From Amaricoccus macauensis (GTDB lineage Bacteria; Pseudomonadota; Alphaproteobacteria; Rhodobacterales; Rhodobacteraceae): a stretch of DNA of 64,000 nt. Of this stretch, positions 35,545 through 46,069 are shown in pieces. Under the pieces are notes generated by a model. That model saw only the letters and a list, made by a program, of their open reading frames with translations, made no database searches and was not told where the DNA came from. Every line of letters starts with the position of its first letter. Position 1 is the stretch's first letter. Location of the stretch: assembly GCF_014201905.1 (NCBI RefSeq), contig NZ_JACHFM010000005.1, positions 186,001 to 250,000 of the forward strand, given 5' to 3'. The position numbers were made by a program, and so were the translations under genes.

Positions 35545-36810
35545 TCACACGATCCCGCTGCTGCCCCCCGCGACCGCCGGCCGCTCCTCCGCGACTTTCG
35601 CGCGATATCCTGACGCCCGGAACGCCGCCACCGGGTCGATCGCCGCGCCCTTCTCCAGCCGCGCCATGGCAAGGATCGGCTCCACGTCGGTGCGGAACGC
35701 CGCCCGGAGCGTCTGGTTTGCCATCAGCGCGTCGTTCGCATCCTGATAGCCCTCGAGCGCCGGCCGATCGACCAGCGCCGCCTGAACATACGCCCGTTCG
35801 ATCTCCATGGCGCTCGTCATCAGGCTCTCGATCGGATCGGTGACGTTGTGGCTCTGGTCGATCATGTGTGCGGGGTTGAAGCCCTCGACCCAGGCCTCCG
35901 CATCGACGAGCTCGTTGAAGACGAGAAACAGCCGGTAGGGATCGATGCTGCCCGCGTCGAGATCATCGTCGCCATACTTCGAGTCGTTGAAGTGGAAGCC
36001 GCCGAGCTTGCCGAACTGGATGAGCCGGGCGACGATCATCTCGATGTTGGCGTTCGGCGCGTGGTGGCCGAGGTCCACGAGACAGAACGCCTGCGGCCCG
36101 AGCTCCTGCGCGATCAGGATATTCGTCCCCCAGTCCTGCACCACGGTCGAATAGAACGCCGGCTCGTACATCTTGTGCTCGGAGAAGAGCCGCCAGTCCC
36201 CGGGCAACCGGACATAGACCGCCTGCATGGACTGGAGATACCGCTCGAAGCTCCGGGTGAAATGGCTCTGGCCGGGGAAGTTCGAGCCGTCGCCGATCCA
36301 GACCGTGAGCGCCTTCGACCCGATCGCCTCGCCGATGGCGATGCACTCGAGGTTGTGCTCGACCGCCTGCGCCCGGACGCCCGCGTCGGTGTGCGAGAGC
36401 GACCCGAACTTGTAGGAATGCCGCTGGCCGGGTGCGTCGGAGAAGGTGTTCGAGTTGATCGCGTCGAACCCGAGCCCGAGCGCCGCCGCGGTCTGGCGCA
36501 GCGCCGCCGGATCGGCCTTGTCCCACGGGATGTGGAGCGACACCGTCGGCGTCGCACCGGTCAGACGGTTGATCTCGGCACAGTCCGCGAGCTTGTCGAA
36601 CACGTCCCGGGGCTCGCCCGGCCCGGGAAACCGCGCGAAACGCGTCCCACCCGTCCCGACGCCCCAGGACGGCACCGCGACGCCGAAGGCCGCCGCGCGC
36701 GCCTTCAGCGCGTCGATCTCCACGCCCCGGCGCGCCAGCCGCTCGCCGAGGCTCTCGTAGTCCCGCCGCAGGTCTGCCTCCGCAGTCGCCCCAGTCCGCT
36801 GAACCGTCAT
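35545..36810 (-). CDS. rhaI: L-rhamnose isomerase (RhaI type)
   Basis: Converts L-rhamnose to L-rhamnulose. The 421-residue protein belongs to the TIM-barrel L-rhamnose isomerase of Rhizobium and Pseudomonas stutzeri type rather than the E. coli RhaA type. Diagnostic segments include TVSLHIPWDKAD, INSNTFSDAPGQRHSYKFGSL split over two parts, WIGDGSNFPGQ, VDLGHHAPNANIE and GGFHFNDSKYGDDDLDAG, which supply metal ligands. It lies 13 bases downstream of rhaD on the same strand and is the second gene of the leftward catabolic unit. Confidence 0.93.
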   Translation of the reverse strand: MTVQRTGATAEADLRRDYESLGERLARRGVEIDALKARAAAFGVAVPSWGVGTGGTRFARFPGPGEPRDVFDKLADCAEINRLTGATPTVSLHIPWDKADPAALRQTAAALGLGFDAINSNTFSDAPGQRHSYKFGSLSHTDAGVRAQAVEHNLECIAIGEAIGSKALTVWIGDGSNFPGQSHFTRSFERYLQSMQAVYVRLPGDWRLFSEHKMYEPAFYSTVVQDWGTNILIAQELGPQAFCLVDLGHHAPNANIEMIVARLIQFGKLGGFHFNDSKYGDDDLDAGSIDPYRLFLVFNELVDAEAWVEGFNPAHMIDQSHNVTDPIESLMTSAMEIERAYVQAALVDRPALEGYQDANDALMANQTLRAAFRTDVEPILAMARLEKGAAIDPVAAFRASGYRAKVAEERPAVAGGSSGIV

Positions 36811-36823
36811 CGGCCTGCCTCCC

Positions 36824-38926
<2,103 letters not shown>

Positions 38927-38997
38927 GAAGACTCCTCCTGGCGCGCCCCGGGCCACCCCGGCGCTTTGGCACAGATTTGCGCGCGCCACCCGCCATT

Positions 38998-39058
38998 GTC
39001 AATCATAACCAATCATGTTGCACTGCAATACGATCATTGATGATCGAACATGATTGAC
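38998..39058. promoter_or_regulatory. Nested operators in the rhaD / rhaS control region
   Basis: Three overlapping dyads: GTCAATCAT (38998-39006) with ATGATTGAC (39050-39058); AATCATGTT (39011-39019) with AACATGATT (39047-39055); and GATCAT-TG-ATGATC (39032-39045). TTGCACTGCAA (39018-39028) adds an 11-bp palindrome. Repeats of this kind suit a DeoR-type regulator, as expected for RhaR, which is not in the window. Confidence 0.65.
39002..39029 (-). promoter_or_regulatory. Candidate rhaD-rhaI promoter
   Basis: On the minus strand ATTGCA and TATGAT are separated by 16 bases, inside the operator cluster and about 75 bases from the rhaD ATG. The -10 is a good match, the -35 weak. Confidence 0.4.
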
Positions 39059-39146
39059 ATGCGACCGGTGCAGCCCCATCGTGAGTAGAAAATCGGACGA
39101 CCAGATCCAGCAAACGGACCAGAAGACCGCACTCGGGAGGTTATCA

Positions 39147-40139
39147 GTGAAACTCGTCCCTACCCTGCTCGCATCGGCCGCACTGGCGACGGCGCTCATG
39201 GCTCCGGCCCATGCCGAGGATCAAAAGCGCATCGCGATCGTCGCAAAGGCACTCGGCATCGGCTTCTTCGAGGCCGCCGCGAAGGGCGCCGAGGAAGCGG
39301 CGAAGGAGCTCGGTGACGTCAAGATCATCTACACCGGCCCGACCGACACCACCGCGGAGGGTCAGATCGAGGTCATCAACTCGCTGATCGCCCAGAACGT
39401 CGATGCCATCGCCATCTCGGCGAACGACCCCGACGCGCTCGTCCCGTCCCTGAAGAAGGCGATGCAGCGCGGCATCACGGTGATCTCGTGGGATTCGGGC
39501 GTCGCCCCCGAGGGCCGCGAGATGCAGCTCAACCCGTCCTCGACCCCGCTCATCGGCAACATGATCATCAAGCTTGCCGCCGACAACCTGCCCGACGGCG
39601 GTGACGTGGCGGTGCTCTCGGCCACCGCCACCGCGACGAACCAGAACGCATGGATCGCCGCGATGAACGAAGTCCTGCCGAACTACCCGAAGATCAAGGT
39701 GGTCGCGACGGTCTACGGCGACGACCTCGCCGACAAGTCCTATCGCGAGACCCAGGGCCTGATGCAGACCTATCCCGACCTGAAGGCGATCATCGCGCCC
39801 ACCTCCGTCGGCATCGTCGCCGCGGCGCAGGCGGTCGAGGACGCCGGCAAGATCGGCCAGATCAACGTCACCGGCCTCGGACTGCCCTCGGAGATGGCCG
39901 GCCACGTGGAAAGCGGCGCGACGAAGTCCTTCGCCATCTGGAACCCGATCGACCTCGGCTATTCCGCCGCGATGATCGCCTACAACCTCGCCACCGACAA
40001 GGCAGAGGCCAAGGCAGGCGGCGAGATCCCCATGGGCCGCATGGGCGTGGTGAAGCTCGACGACAACACCGAAGGCGCGATGGCCGACCCGTTCGTCTAC
40101 GACAAGTCGAACATCGAGCAGTTCAAGTCGATGTTCTGA
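39147..40139 (+). CDS. rhaS: Rhamnose ABC transporter substrate-binding protein
   Basis: A periplasmic sugar-binding protein of the type I fold (330 residues with leader). A signal peptide runs from KLVPTLLASAALATALMAPAHA to cleavage before EDQKR. Segments ANDPDALVPSLKKAMQRGI and ISWDSGVAPEGREMQLN fit the RhaS subfamily. The GTG at 39147 is chosen because GGGAGG lies seven bases upstream and it gives a clean signal peptide; the frame is open further up through the operator region. First gene of rhaSTPQK. A perfect 12-bp hairpin follows the stop, which may keep rhaS mRNA more abundant than the downstream genes. Confidence 0.93.
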   Translation: MKLVPTLLASAALATALMAPAHAEDQKRIAIVAKALGIGFFEAAAKGAEEAAKELGDVKIIYTGPTDTTAEGQIEVINSLIAQNVDAIAISANDPDALVPSLKKAMQRGITVISWDSGVAPEGREMQLNPSSTPLIGNMIIKLAADNLPDGGDVAVLSATATATNQNAWIAAMNEVLPNYPKIKVVATVYGDDLADKSYRETQGLMQTYPDLKAIIAPTSVGIVAAAQAVEDAGKIGQINVTGLGLPSEMAGHVESGATKSFAIWNPIDLGYSAAMIAYNLATDKAEAKAGGEIPMGRMGVVKLDDNTEGAMADPFVYDKSNIEQFKSMF

Positions 40140-40146
40140 CGCCTTC

Positions 40147-40173
40147 GGGCTCCCGGGCGGCGCCCGGGAGCCC
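40147..40173 (+). terminator. Intercistronic hairpin rhaS-rhaT
   Basis: Perfect 12-bp arms GGGCTCCCGGGC / GCCCGGGAGCCC with a GGC loop, seven bases after the rhaS stop. No U-tract. Probably a partial terminator or RNA-stabilising stem that raises binding protein over the other transporter subunits. Confidence 0.6.
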
Positions 40174-40191
40174 TCGCCGCAAGGGACGCCC

Positions 40192-41733
40192 ATGCTCGTC
40201 AGCCCTGTCACCGAAGCCCCCGCGCCCGGCGCGGAGCGGGCGGCGGTCCTCGCACTCGAAGGGATCGCCAAGAGCTTCCCCGGCGTGAAGGCGCTCGATG
40301 GGGTGCGCCTCAGCCTGCATCCCGGCGAGGTGACGGCACTCGTCGGCGAGAACGGCGCGGGCAAGTCCACCATCGTCAAGATCCTGACCGGCATCCATCA
40401 GCCCGACGAGGGCGCGATCCTGCTCGACGGCCAACCCGTCCGCTTCGCCACGCCCCACGCCGCCGCCGATGCCGGCGTCACCGCGATCCATCAGGAAACC
40501 GTGCTCTTCGATGACCTCTCGGTCGCGGAAAACATCTACCTCGGCCACGCCCCGCGCACCCGGCTCGGCCTCATCGACTGGCGCCGGCTCTACGCGCAGG
40601 CCCGCGAGATGCTGGCCCGCGTCGGTGCCGAGATCGACCCGACCGCCCGGCTCCGCGACCTCGGCATCGCCAACAAGCATCTCGTCGCCGTCGCCCGCGC
40701 GCTCTCCATCGACGCCCGCGTCGTCATCATGGACGAGCCCACCGCGGCACTCTCCCACAAGGAAATTACCGAGCTTTACGCGCTGGTCGAGCGGCTGAAG
40801 GCCGAGGGCAAGGCGATCCTCTTCATCTCGCACAAGTTCGACGAGATCTTCCGCATCGCCGACCGCTACACCGTCTTCCGCGACGGCCGCTTCATCGGCG
40901 AGGGCGCCATCGCCGACGTCAGCGAGGCCGAGCTGGTTCGCATGATGGTGGGCCGCTCCATCGACGCGATCTTCCCCGCGCGCGCCCATGAGACCGGCGA
41001 CGAGATCCTGCGCGTCGAAGGCTACAGCCACCCGACCGAATTCGATTCGATCAGCTTCAGTCTCCGGCGCGGCGAGATCCTCGGCTTCTACGGCCTCGTC
41101 GGCGCCGGGCGCAGCGAACTGATGCAGGCGCTCTTCGGCGTCACCCGGCCCTCGGCGGGCAGCGTGACCATCGACGGGGCGCCCGTCTCGATCCGCTCGC
41201 CCGCCGACGCCATCGCCCGCGGCATCGTCTACGTGCCGGAAGACCGCGGCGCGCAGGGCGCCATCCGGGCGCTGCCGATCTTCCAGAACGTCACCCTGCC
41301 GTCGCTCAACCGCACCTCGCGCCACGGCTTCCTGCGGCTCGCGGAGGAATTCAGGCTCGCCCGCGACTACACCCGCCGCCTCGACCTGCGCGCCGCCTCG
41401 CTCGATCAGGAGCTTGCCCAGCTTTCCGGCGGCAACCAGCAGAAGGTGGTGATCGCCAAGTGGCTCGCGACCCGGCCCCGGGTCATCGTCCTCGACGAGC
41501 CGACCAAGGGCATCGACATCGGCTCCAAGGCCGCCGTCCACGAGTTCATGGCCGAGCTCGCCGCCGAAGGTCTCGCCGTCATCATGGTCTCCTCGGAAAT
41601 CCCCGAGATCCTCGGCATGTCCGACCGCGTCATCGTCATGCGCGAGGGCCGCATGGTGGCTGAGTTCCCCCGCGACGGCCTCGACCCCGAACGCCTCGTG
41701 CGCGCCGCCGCCGGGATCGGCACGAAGCCATGA
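40192..41733 (+). CDS. rhaT: Rhamnose ABC transporter ATPase (double NBD)
   Basis: A 513-residue sugar-transporter ATPase with two fused nucleotide-binding domains. The N-terminal domain is complete: Walker A GENGAGKST near residue 62, Walker B VVIMDEP. The C-terminal domain has the degenerate GLVGAGRSELMQALFG typical of the RbsA/XylG family, but LSGGNQQKVVIAKWL and VIVLDEPTKGID are intact. It energises uptake through RhaP and RhaQ. ATG 40192 follows AAGGGA. Confidence 0.93.
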   Translation: MLVSPVTEAPAPGAERAAVLALEGIAKSFPGVKALDGVRLSLHPGEVTALVGENGAGKSTIVKILTGIHQPDEGAILLDGQPVRFATPHAAADAGVTAIHQETVLFDDLSVAENIYLGHAPRTRLGLIDWRRLYAQAREMLARVGAEIDPTARLRDLGIANKHLVAVARALSIDARVVIMDEPTAALSHKEITELYALVERLKAEGKAILFISHKFDEIFRIADRYTVFRDGRFIGEGAIADVSEAELVRMMVGRSIDAIFPARAHETGDEILRVEGYSHPTEFDSISFSLRRGEILGFYGLVGAGRSELMQALFGVTRPSAGSVTIDGAPVSIRSPADAIARGIVYVPEDRGAQGAIRALPIFQNVTLPSLNRTSRHGFLRLAEEFRLARDYTRRLDLRAASLDQELAQLSGGNQQKVVIAKWLATRPRVIVLDEPTKGIDIGSKAAVHEFMAELAAEGLAVIMVSSEIPEILGMSDRVIVMREGRMVAEFPRDGLDPERLVRAAAGIGTKP

Positions 41734-41838
41734 GGAATGACGCCGTTCAGCCCGCGCCCAGCCCCCCTGCGCCCAGCCCGTGGCCCGGCTCTCGCCTGAC
41801 GCGGCCGGACGACAGCCCATGCCGTCGGTCAACGAACA

Positions 41839-41868
41839 TTGAGAAACGGTTGATGCCCATGGTATTAT
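41839..41868 (+). promoter_or_regulatory. Candidate internal promoter for rhaPQK
   Basis: TTGAGA and TATTAT separated by 18 bases, about 70 bases before the rhaP ATG, in an AT-rich patch. CGAACATTGA just upstream resembles CGAACATGATTGA in the rhaD/rhaS operators. Confidence 0.45.
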
Positions 41869-41876
41869 CTCGCCAT

Positions 41877-41890
41877 GTCAATATCTTGAC
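41877..41890. promoter_or_regulatory. Inverted repeat just after the rhaP promoter
   Basis: GTCAA-TATC-TTGAC, nine bases after the candidate -10, where a repressor would block transcription. It shares the GTCAAT element with the rhaD/rhaS operators. Confidence 0.35.
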
Positions 41891-41941
41891 TGTTCCGCGC
41901 AACGCGCGCGGCGGCGCCCGTCCTCACCGGAAGGCCCGCCG

Positions 41942-42907
41942 ATGAAATCCCGCGAGCTTCTCCTCGCCGTGATCATCGTGGCCCTCGTCGGCCTGATCGC
42001 GACCCGCTTCCCCGCCTTCGCCCGGCCGGCAAACCTCGCGAACGTCCTGAACGACACCTCGATCCTCATCATGCTCGCCCTCGGCCAGATGGCGGTGATC
42101 CTGACGAAGTGCATCGACCTCTCGGTGGCGGCCAACCTCGCCCTGAACGGCATGGTCGTCGCCATGCTGAACGCCACTTTCCCCGGGCTCCCCATCCCGC
42201 TCCTGATGCTCGTGGCCCTCTGCCTCGGCGCCGCCCTCGGCGCGGTGAACGGCCTCATGGTCTGGAAGCTCGACATCCCGCCGATCGTCGCCACCCTCGG
42301 CACGCTCACGATCTACCGGGGCGCGATCTTCGTGCTCTCCGGCGGCGCCTGGGTGAACGCCCACGAGATGAGCCCCGCCTTCAAGGCCCTGCCGCGCGCC
42401 AGCCTCGCCGGCCTGCCCGTCCTCACGTGGATCGCCATCGTCGCGATCCTCGCGGTCTGGGTGCTCCTCACCCGCACCCCGCTCGGACGCGCCTTCTACG
42501 CCGCCGGCGGCAACCCCCACGCGGCGATCTACACCGGAATCGACGTCGGCCGCACCCGCTGCGCCGCCTACATCCTCTCAGGCGCGCTGGCCGGCATCTG
42601 CGGCTATCTCTGGGTCTCCCGCTACGCCGTCGCTTACGTCGACGTCGCCGGCGGCTTCGAACTCGACGTCATCGCCGCCTGCGTGATCGGCGGCGTTTCG
42701 ATCGCCGGCGGCATCGGCTCGGTCGGCGGCGCCATCCTCGGCGCGCTCTTCCTCGGCGTCATCAAGAACGCCCTGCCGGTGATCGACATCTCCCCCTTCT
42801 GGCAGCTCGCGATCTCCGGCACCGCGATCATCGCCGCCGTCGCCTTCAACGCCCGCGCCGAACGCACCAAAGGCCGCGTCATCCTCAAGTCGGCGGAGAC
42901 CGCATGA
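41942..42907 (+). CDS. rhaP: Rhamnose ABC transporter permease RhaP
   Basis: A 321-residue inner-membrane permease of the ribose/xylose type with eight or more hydrophobic spans. The signature segments are ILTKCIDLSVAANLALNG, VNGLMVWKLDIPPIVATLGTLTIYRG in two parts, and the ABC-coupling region AGGNPHAAIYTGIDVGRTR. It overlaps rhaQ by four bases (ATGA). With RhaQ it forms the heterodimeric channel for rhamnose uptake. Confidence 0.9.
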   Translation: MKSRELLLAVIIVALVGLIATRFPAFARPANLANVLNDTSILIMLALGQMAVILTKCIDLSVAANLALNGMVVAMLNATFPGLPIPLLMLVALCLGAALGAVNGLMVWKLDIPPIVATLGTLTIYRGAIFVLSGGAWVNAHEMSPAFKALPRASLAGLPVLTWIAIVAILAVWVLLTRTPLGRAFYAAGGNPHAAIYTGIDVGRTRCAAYILSGALAGICGYLWVSRYAVAYVDVAGGFELDVIAACVIGGVSIAGGIGSVGGAILGALFLGVIKNALPVIDISPFWQLAISGTAIIAAVAFNARAERTKGRVILKSAETA

Positions 42908-43896
42908 CCGACGCCCGCATCGTCCCCGACCGCCTCGACACCCGCGCCTCCCGCCTTCTTCGAAGCTGGGAGGCGCTCCTTCTCGCGCTCGCCGTCGCGA
43001 TCTTCATCGCGAACGCCTTCGCCTCGCCCTACTTCCTCGACCCGTGGAACCTGTCGGACGCCACCTTCAACTTCACCGAGAAGGCGATGATCGCCTTCCC
43101 CATGGCGCTCCTCATCATCTCGGGCGAGATCGACCTCTCCGTCGCGTCGATCATCGCCCTCGCCTCGACCGCCATGGGCCATGCCCTCAGCCTCGGCGCC
43201 GGCACGCCCGAGCTCGTCCTGATCGGCCTCGGCACCGGCCTCATCTGCGGCGCCTTCAACGGCCTGCTCGTCACCCGCCTCGGCCTGCCGTCGATCGTCG
43301 CCACCATCGGCACCATGAGCCTCTTTCGCGGCGTCGCCTACATCGTGCTGGGCGACAAGGCCTACACCGGCTACCCCGAGGCGTTCGCCACCTTCGGCCA
43401 GGGCTACGTGGCGTGGGTCGTCTCCGTCGAGTTCGTGCTCTTCTGGATCCTCGCCGCCGCCTTCGCGGTCCTGCTCCACGTCACGAGCTTCGGCCGGACG
43501 GTCTATGCCATCGGCAACAACCCGACCGCCGCGCTCTTTTCCGGGATCCGCGTCGTGCGGGTGAAGTTCCTGCTGTTTCTGATGACCGGCCTTTTCTCCG
43601 GCCTCGCCGCCGTCTGCCTCACCTCGCGCCTCGGCTCTACCCGGCCGTCGATCGCCCTCGGCTGGGAGCTCGAGATCATCACCATGGTCGTCCTCGGCGG
43701 CGTCTCGATCCTCGGCGGCTCGGGCTCCATCTTCGGCGTCGTCATCGCCGCCTTCGTCCTCGGCATGGTCACCTTCGGCTTCGGCCTCATGAACGTGCCG
43801 GGCATCGTCATGTCCATCTTCATCGGCGTCCTGCTCATCGCGGTGATCGCGCTGCCGCGCCTCATCGCCCGCCTCCGGCCACACCGCCATGCGTGA
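42904..43896 (+). CDS. rhaQ: Rhamnose ABC transporter permease RhaQ
   Basis: A 330-residue permease paralogous to RhaP. ALLIISGEIDLSVASIIALAS, NGLLVTRLGLPSIVATIGTM and the coupling motif AIGNNPTAALFSGIRV mark it as a sugar ABC permease. The ATG overlaps the rhaP stop. The assignment P versus Q follows gene order in the rhizobial locus. Its last eight bases overlap the rhaK start. Confidence 0.9.
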   Translation: MTDARIVPDRLDTRASRLLRSWEALLLALAVAIFIANAFASPYFLDPWNLSDATFNFTEKAMIAFPMALLIISGEIDLSVASIIALASTAMGHALSLGAGTPELVLIGLGTGLICGAFNGLLVTRLGLPSIVATIGTMSLFRGVAYIVLGDKAYTGYPEAFATFGQGYVAWVVSVEFVLFWILAAAFAVLLHVTSFGRTVYAIGNNPTAALFSGIRVVRVKFLLFLMTGLFSGLAAVCLTSRLGSTRPSIALGWELEIITMVVLGGVSILGGSGSIFGVVIAAFVLGMVTFGFGLMNVPGIVMSIFIGVLLIAVIALPRLIARLRPHRHA

Positions 43897-45259
43897 GCGC
43901 ATTCTCGTCATCGACATCGGCAAGACCAACGCCAAGGTCGCGGTCGTCGAGGCCGCGAGCCTTGCCCAGATCGACCACATCGCCCGGCCGAGCCGCGTCC
44001 TGCCCGGCCCGCCCTATCCTCATGCCGACACTGAAGGCATCTGGGCGTTCCTGCTCGATGCCATGCGCGAGCTTCACGCGCGCCACCAAGTCGGCGCGGT
44101 CTCGATCACCGCCCACGGCGCCACCGCGGCGCTGCTCGACGCCGACGGCCAACTGGCGCTGCCGGTCCTCGACTACGAGCATCCCGGGCCCGACGAACTC
44201 GCCGCCGCCTACGACGCGCAGGCGCCGGCCTTCGCCGAGACCGGCACGCCGAAGCTTCCCTGCGGCCTCGTGGTCGGCCGCCAGCTCTTCTGGCAGTTCG
44301 CGACCTTCCCCGAGGCCGCGCGCGCCGACCGGATCGTCATGTATCCGCAGTATTGGGCGCACCGCCTCACGGGCGTCGCGGCCTCCGAGGCAACCTCGCT
44401 CGGCTGTCACACCGACCTCTGGAACCCCACCACCCGCGATTTCTCAAGCATGGTCGATGCCCATGGCTGGCGGCGGCTCTTCCCGGCGCTCCGCAAGGCG
44501 TCCGACTGCCTCGGCCCGATCACCGCTGAGGTCGCCGCCGCCACTGGCCTGCCGCCCGATACTCCGGTCTTCTGCGGCATCCACGACTCGAACGCATCGC
44601 TCCTGCCGCACCTCAGGAGCCAGCCCGCGCCGTTCTCGGTCATCTCGACCGGAACATGGGTCATCGTCATGGCGATCGGCGGGCGTGCAACGCGCCTCGA
44701 CCCGGCACGCGACACCCTCGTCAACGTCAACGCTTTCGGCGATCCGGTGCCGTCCGCCCGGTTCATGGGCGGGCGCGAGTGGGAGATGACCCGCCCCGAG
44801 CCCGTCCCCGAGCCCGCGGCCGTCGCCACCCTGCTCGAGCGCGAGATCTTTCTACTCCCCTCGGTCGTCCCCGGGTCCGGCCCCTACCCGGGCCACGTTG
44901 CGGAGTGGACCGGCCCTGATGACCGGAGCCCCGCGGAGCAGACCGCCGCGCTCTCGCTCTATCTCGCAATGATGACCGCGACCTGTCTCAAACTCATCGG
45001 CGCCGCGGGTCCGACGCTGGTCGAAGGCCCCTTCGCCCGCAACGCGCTCTACGTCGCCATGCTGCGCGCGGCCACCGGTCGTCCCGTCACGCTGCCGGCA
45101 CCGGGAAGCACCGGCACCAGCCTCGGGGCAGCGCTCCTCGCGCTTCCGGTGCCGCCCGCGGCCAGAGAAGCCGCCGTGACCGTGCTTGATCCCGACCCGG
45201 CGCTCGCAGTCTATGCCGAGCGCTGGCGCGACCGTGTCACCCGGCTGATCGACGCGTGA
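43889..45259 (+). CDS. rhaK: FGGY-family rhamnose/rhamnulose kinase RhaK
   Basis: A 456-residue FGGY kinase. VIDIGKTNAKVAVVE is the N-terminal phosphate loop, ITAHGATAALLD and CGIHDSNASLL hold the catalytic region and STGTWVIVM the second phosphate motif. It phosphorylates the keto sugar before aldolase cleavage; in Rhizobium the homologue is also needed for transport. It overlaps rhaQ by eight bases and ends the operon. GCGCTC / GAGCGC stem at about 45280-45300 follows. Confidence 0.9.
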   Translation: MRERILVIDIGKTNAKVAVVEAASLAQIDHIARPSRVLPGPPYPHADTEGIWAFLLDAMRELHARHQVGAVSITAHGATAALLDADGQLALPVLDYEHPGPDELAAAYDAQAPAFAETGTPKLPCGLVVGRQLFWQFATFPEAARADRIVMYPQYWAHRLTGVAASEATSLGCHTDLWNPTTRDFSSMVDAHGWRRLFPALRKASDCLGPITAEVAAATGLPPDTPVFCGIHDSNASLLPHLRSQPAPFSVISTGTWVIVMAIGGRATRLDPARDTLVNVNAFGDPVPSARFMGGREWEMTRPEPVPEPAAVATLLEREIFLLPSVVPGSGPYPGHVAEWTGPDDRSPAEQTAALSLYLAMMTATCLKLIGAAGPTLVEGPFARNALYVAMLRAATGRPVTLPAPGSTGTSLGAALLALPVPPAAREAAVTVLDPDPALAVYAERWRDRVTRLIDA

Positions 45260-45347
45260 TTCGGCGGGGTCCGCCAGCGCGCGCTCGCCGGCGGGAGCGC
45301 CCGTCGCTGCGTGAGATGTCCGGGTGGTGATCACATGTTCGTGAGGT

Positions 45348-45423
<76 letters not shown>

Positions 45424-45478
45424 GTACCACCTGGGTGCAGACACCGATCTTCAGAAGGATCGGGCCGCGGTGCGCGCT

Positions 45479-45507
45479 TCTTTAGGAGGGAGCCCGGACC
45501 AGATCAA
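45479..45507 (-). promoter_or_regulatory. Candidate promoter of tRNA-Ala
   Basis: On the minus strand CTTGATC (matching the alphaproteobacterial CTTGAC -35) is followed after 17 bases by TAAAGA. This would give a leader of about 50 bases before the tRNA. Confidence 0.45.
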
Positions 45508-45539
45508 GCGGGAAATGGCCCGGGGCGCGCAAAAGGATC

Positions 45540-45863
45540 TCAGCTTTCTTCTTCGTCGTTGCCGACGTCGGCGATCTCGTCGAGATCGACGTTGTCCTCT
45601 TCATCCTCAAGGATTTCGTCATTGAGATCATCATCCGTGTCGAGGCTCTCCTCGTCAGAATCAATCTCGGGCAGATCCTCCAGGTCGACCGGCTCGGGCT
45701 TCGCCTTTTCCGGCCGCATGATCTTCGTCTTGGCGGCCGTAAGGCTGTCAACTGTGTACGTCGCGCCACAGCTCGGGCACGTCATCGGATCGATACGAAG
45801 ATCGTAGAATCGGGTCGAGCAGGTCGGGCAAACGCGCTTAACGCCCCATTCATCCTTGGGCAT
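45540..45863 (-). CDS. TIGR02300 (FYDLN-type) acidic zinc-finger-like protein
   Basis: A 107-residue protein that starts MPKDEWGVKRVCPTC, the conserved N-terminus of the alphaproteobacterial TIGR02300 family (FYDLN motif, here FYDLR). Two CxxC pairs (CPTC and CPSC near residues 12-15 and 28-31) suggest a zinc ribbon. Residues ~55-107 are almost entirely Asp/Glu (e.g. DSDEESLDTDDDLNDE), a disordered acidic tail. The ATG at 45863 is preferred: AGGAAG precedes it and the family starts there. Function unknown. It is divergent from phaZ. Confidence 0.88.
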   Translation of the reverse strand: MPKDEWGVKRVCPTCSTRFYDLRIDPMTCPSCGATYTVDSLTAAKTKIMRPEKAKPEPVDLEDLPEIDSDEESLDTDDDLNDEILEDEEDNVDLDEIADVGNDEEES

Positions 45864-45986
45864 TCGCTTCCTCACGGCTGGAATCTCGGGGAAATCGGCG
45901 CTGCGATGCCACGCCAGCAGAACTTTGTCAAACCTTCGCCGCTATCCGTCAAGCGACTTTCCGGCACCGGAGTCCGTCAAACGCTC

Positions 45987-46014
45987 TTGATGCGCTGCAG
46001 CAGGAGTTTATACG
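45987..46014 (+). promoter_or_regulatory. Candidate phaZ promoter with CTGCAG element
   Basis: TTGATG and TATACG separated by 16 bases; the spacer contains GCTGCAGCAG. PhaR repressors of PHB genes in Rhodobacterales bind CTGC...GCAG sequences, so the spacer could be an operator. No phaR gene is in the window. Confidence 0.3.
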
Positions 46015-46069
46015 TGACGAATAAGTGACCAATTCGGTGTCGAAGAGCGAGAGGGAATTGAGGGTGGGG

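Larger units (their letters stand above)
41734..41941 (+). other. Gap between rhaT and rhaP
   Basis: The 208 bases hold no recognisable gene. The second half is AT-richer and carries the candidate promoter and inverted repeat listed separately. Confidence 0.4.

Noticed and set aside
41730-41945. Short open frame between rhaT and rhaP
   Set aside because: Pro/Arg-rich translation without any resemblance to RhaU; the interval holds promoter-like sequence instead.
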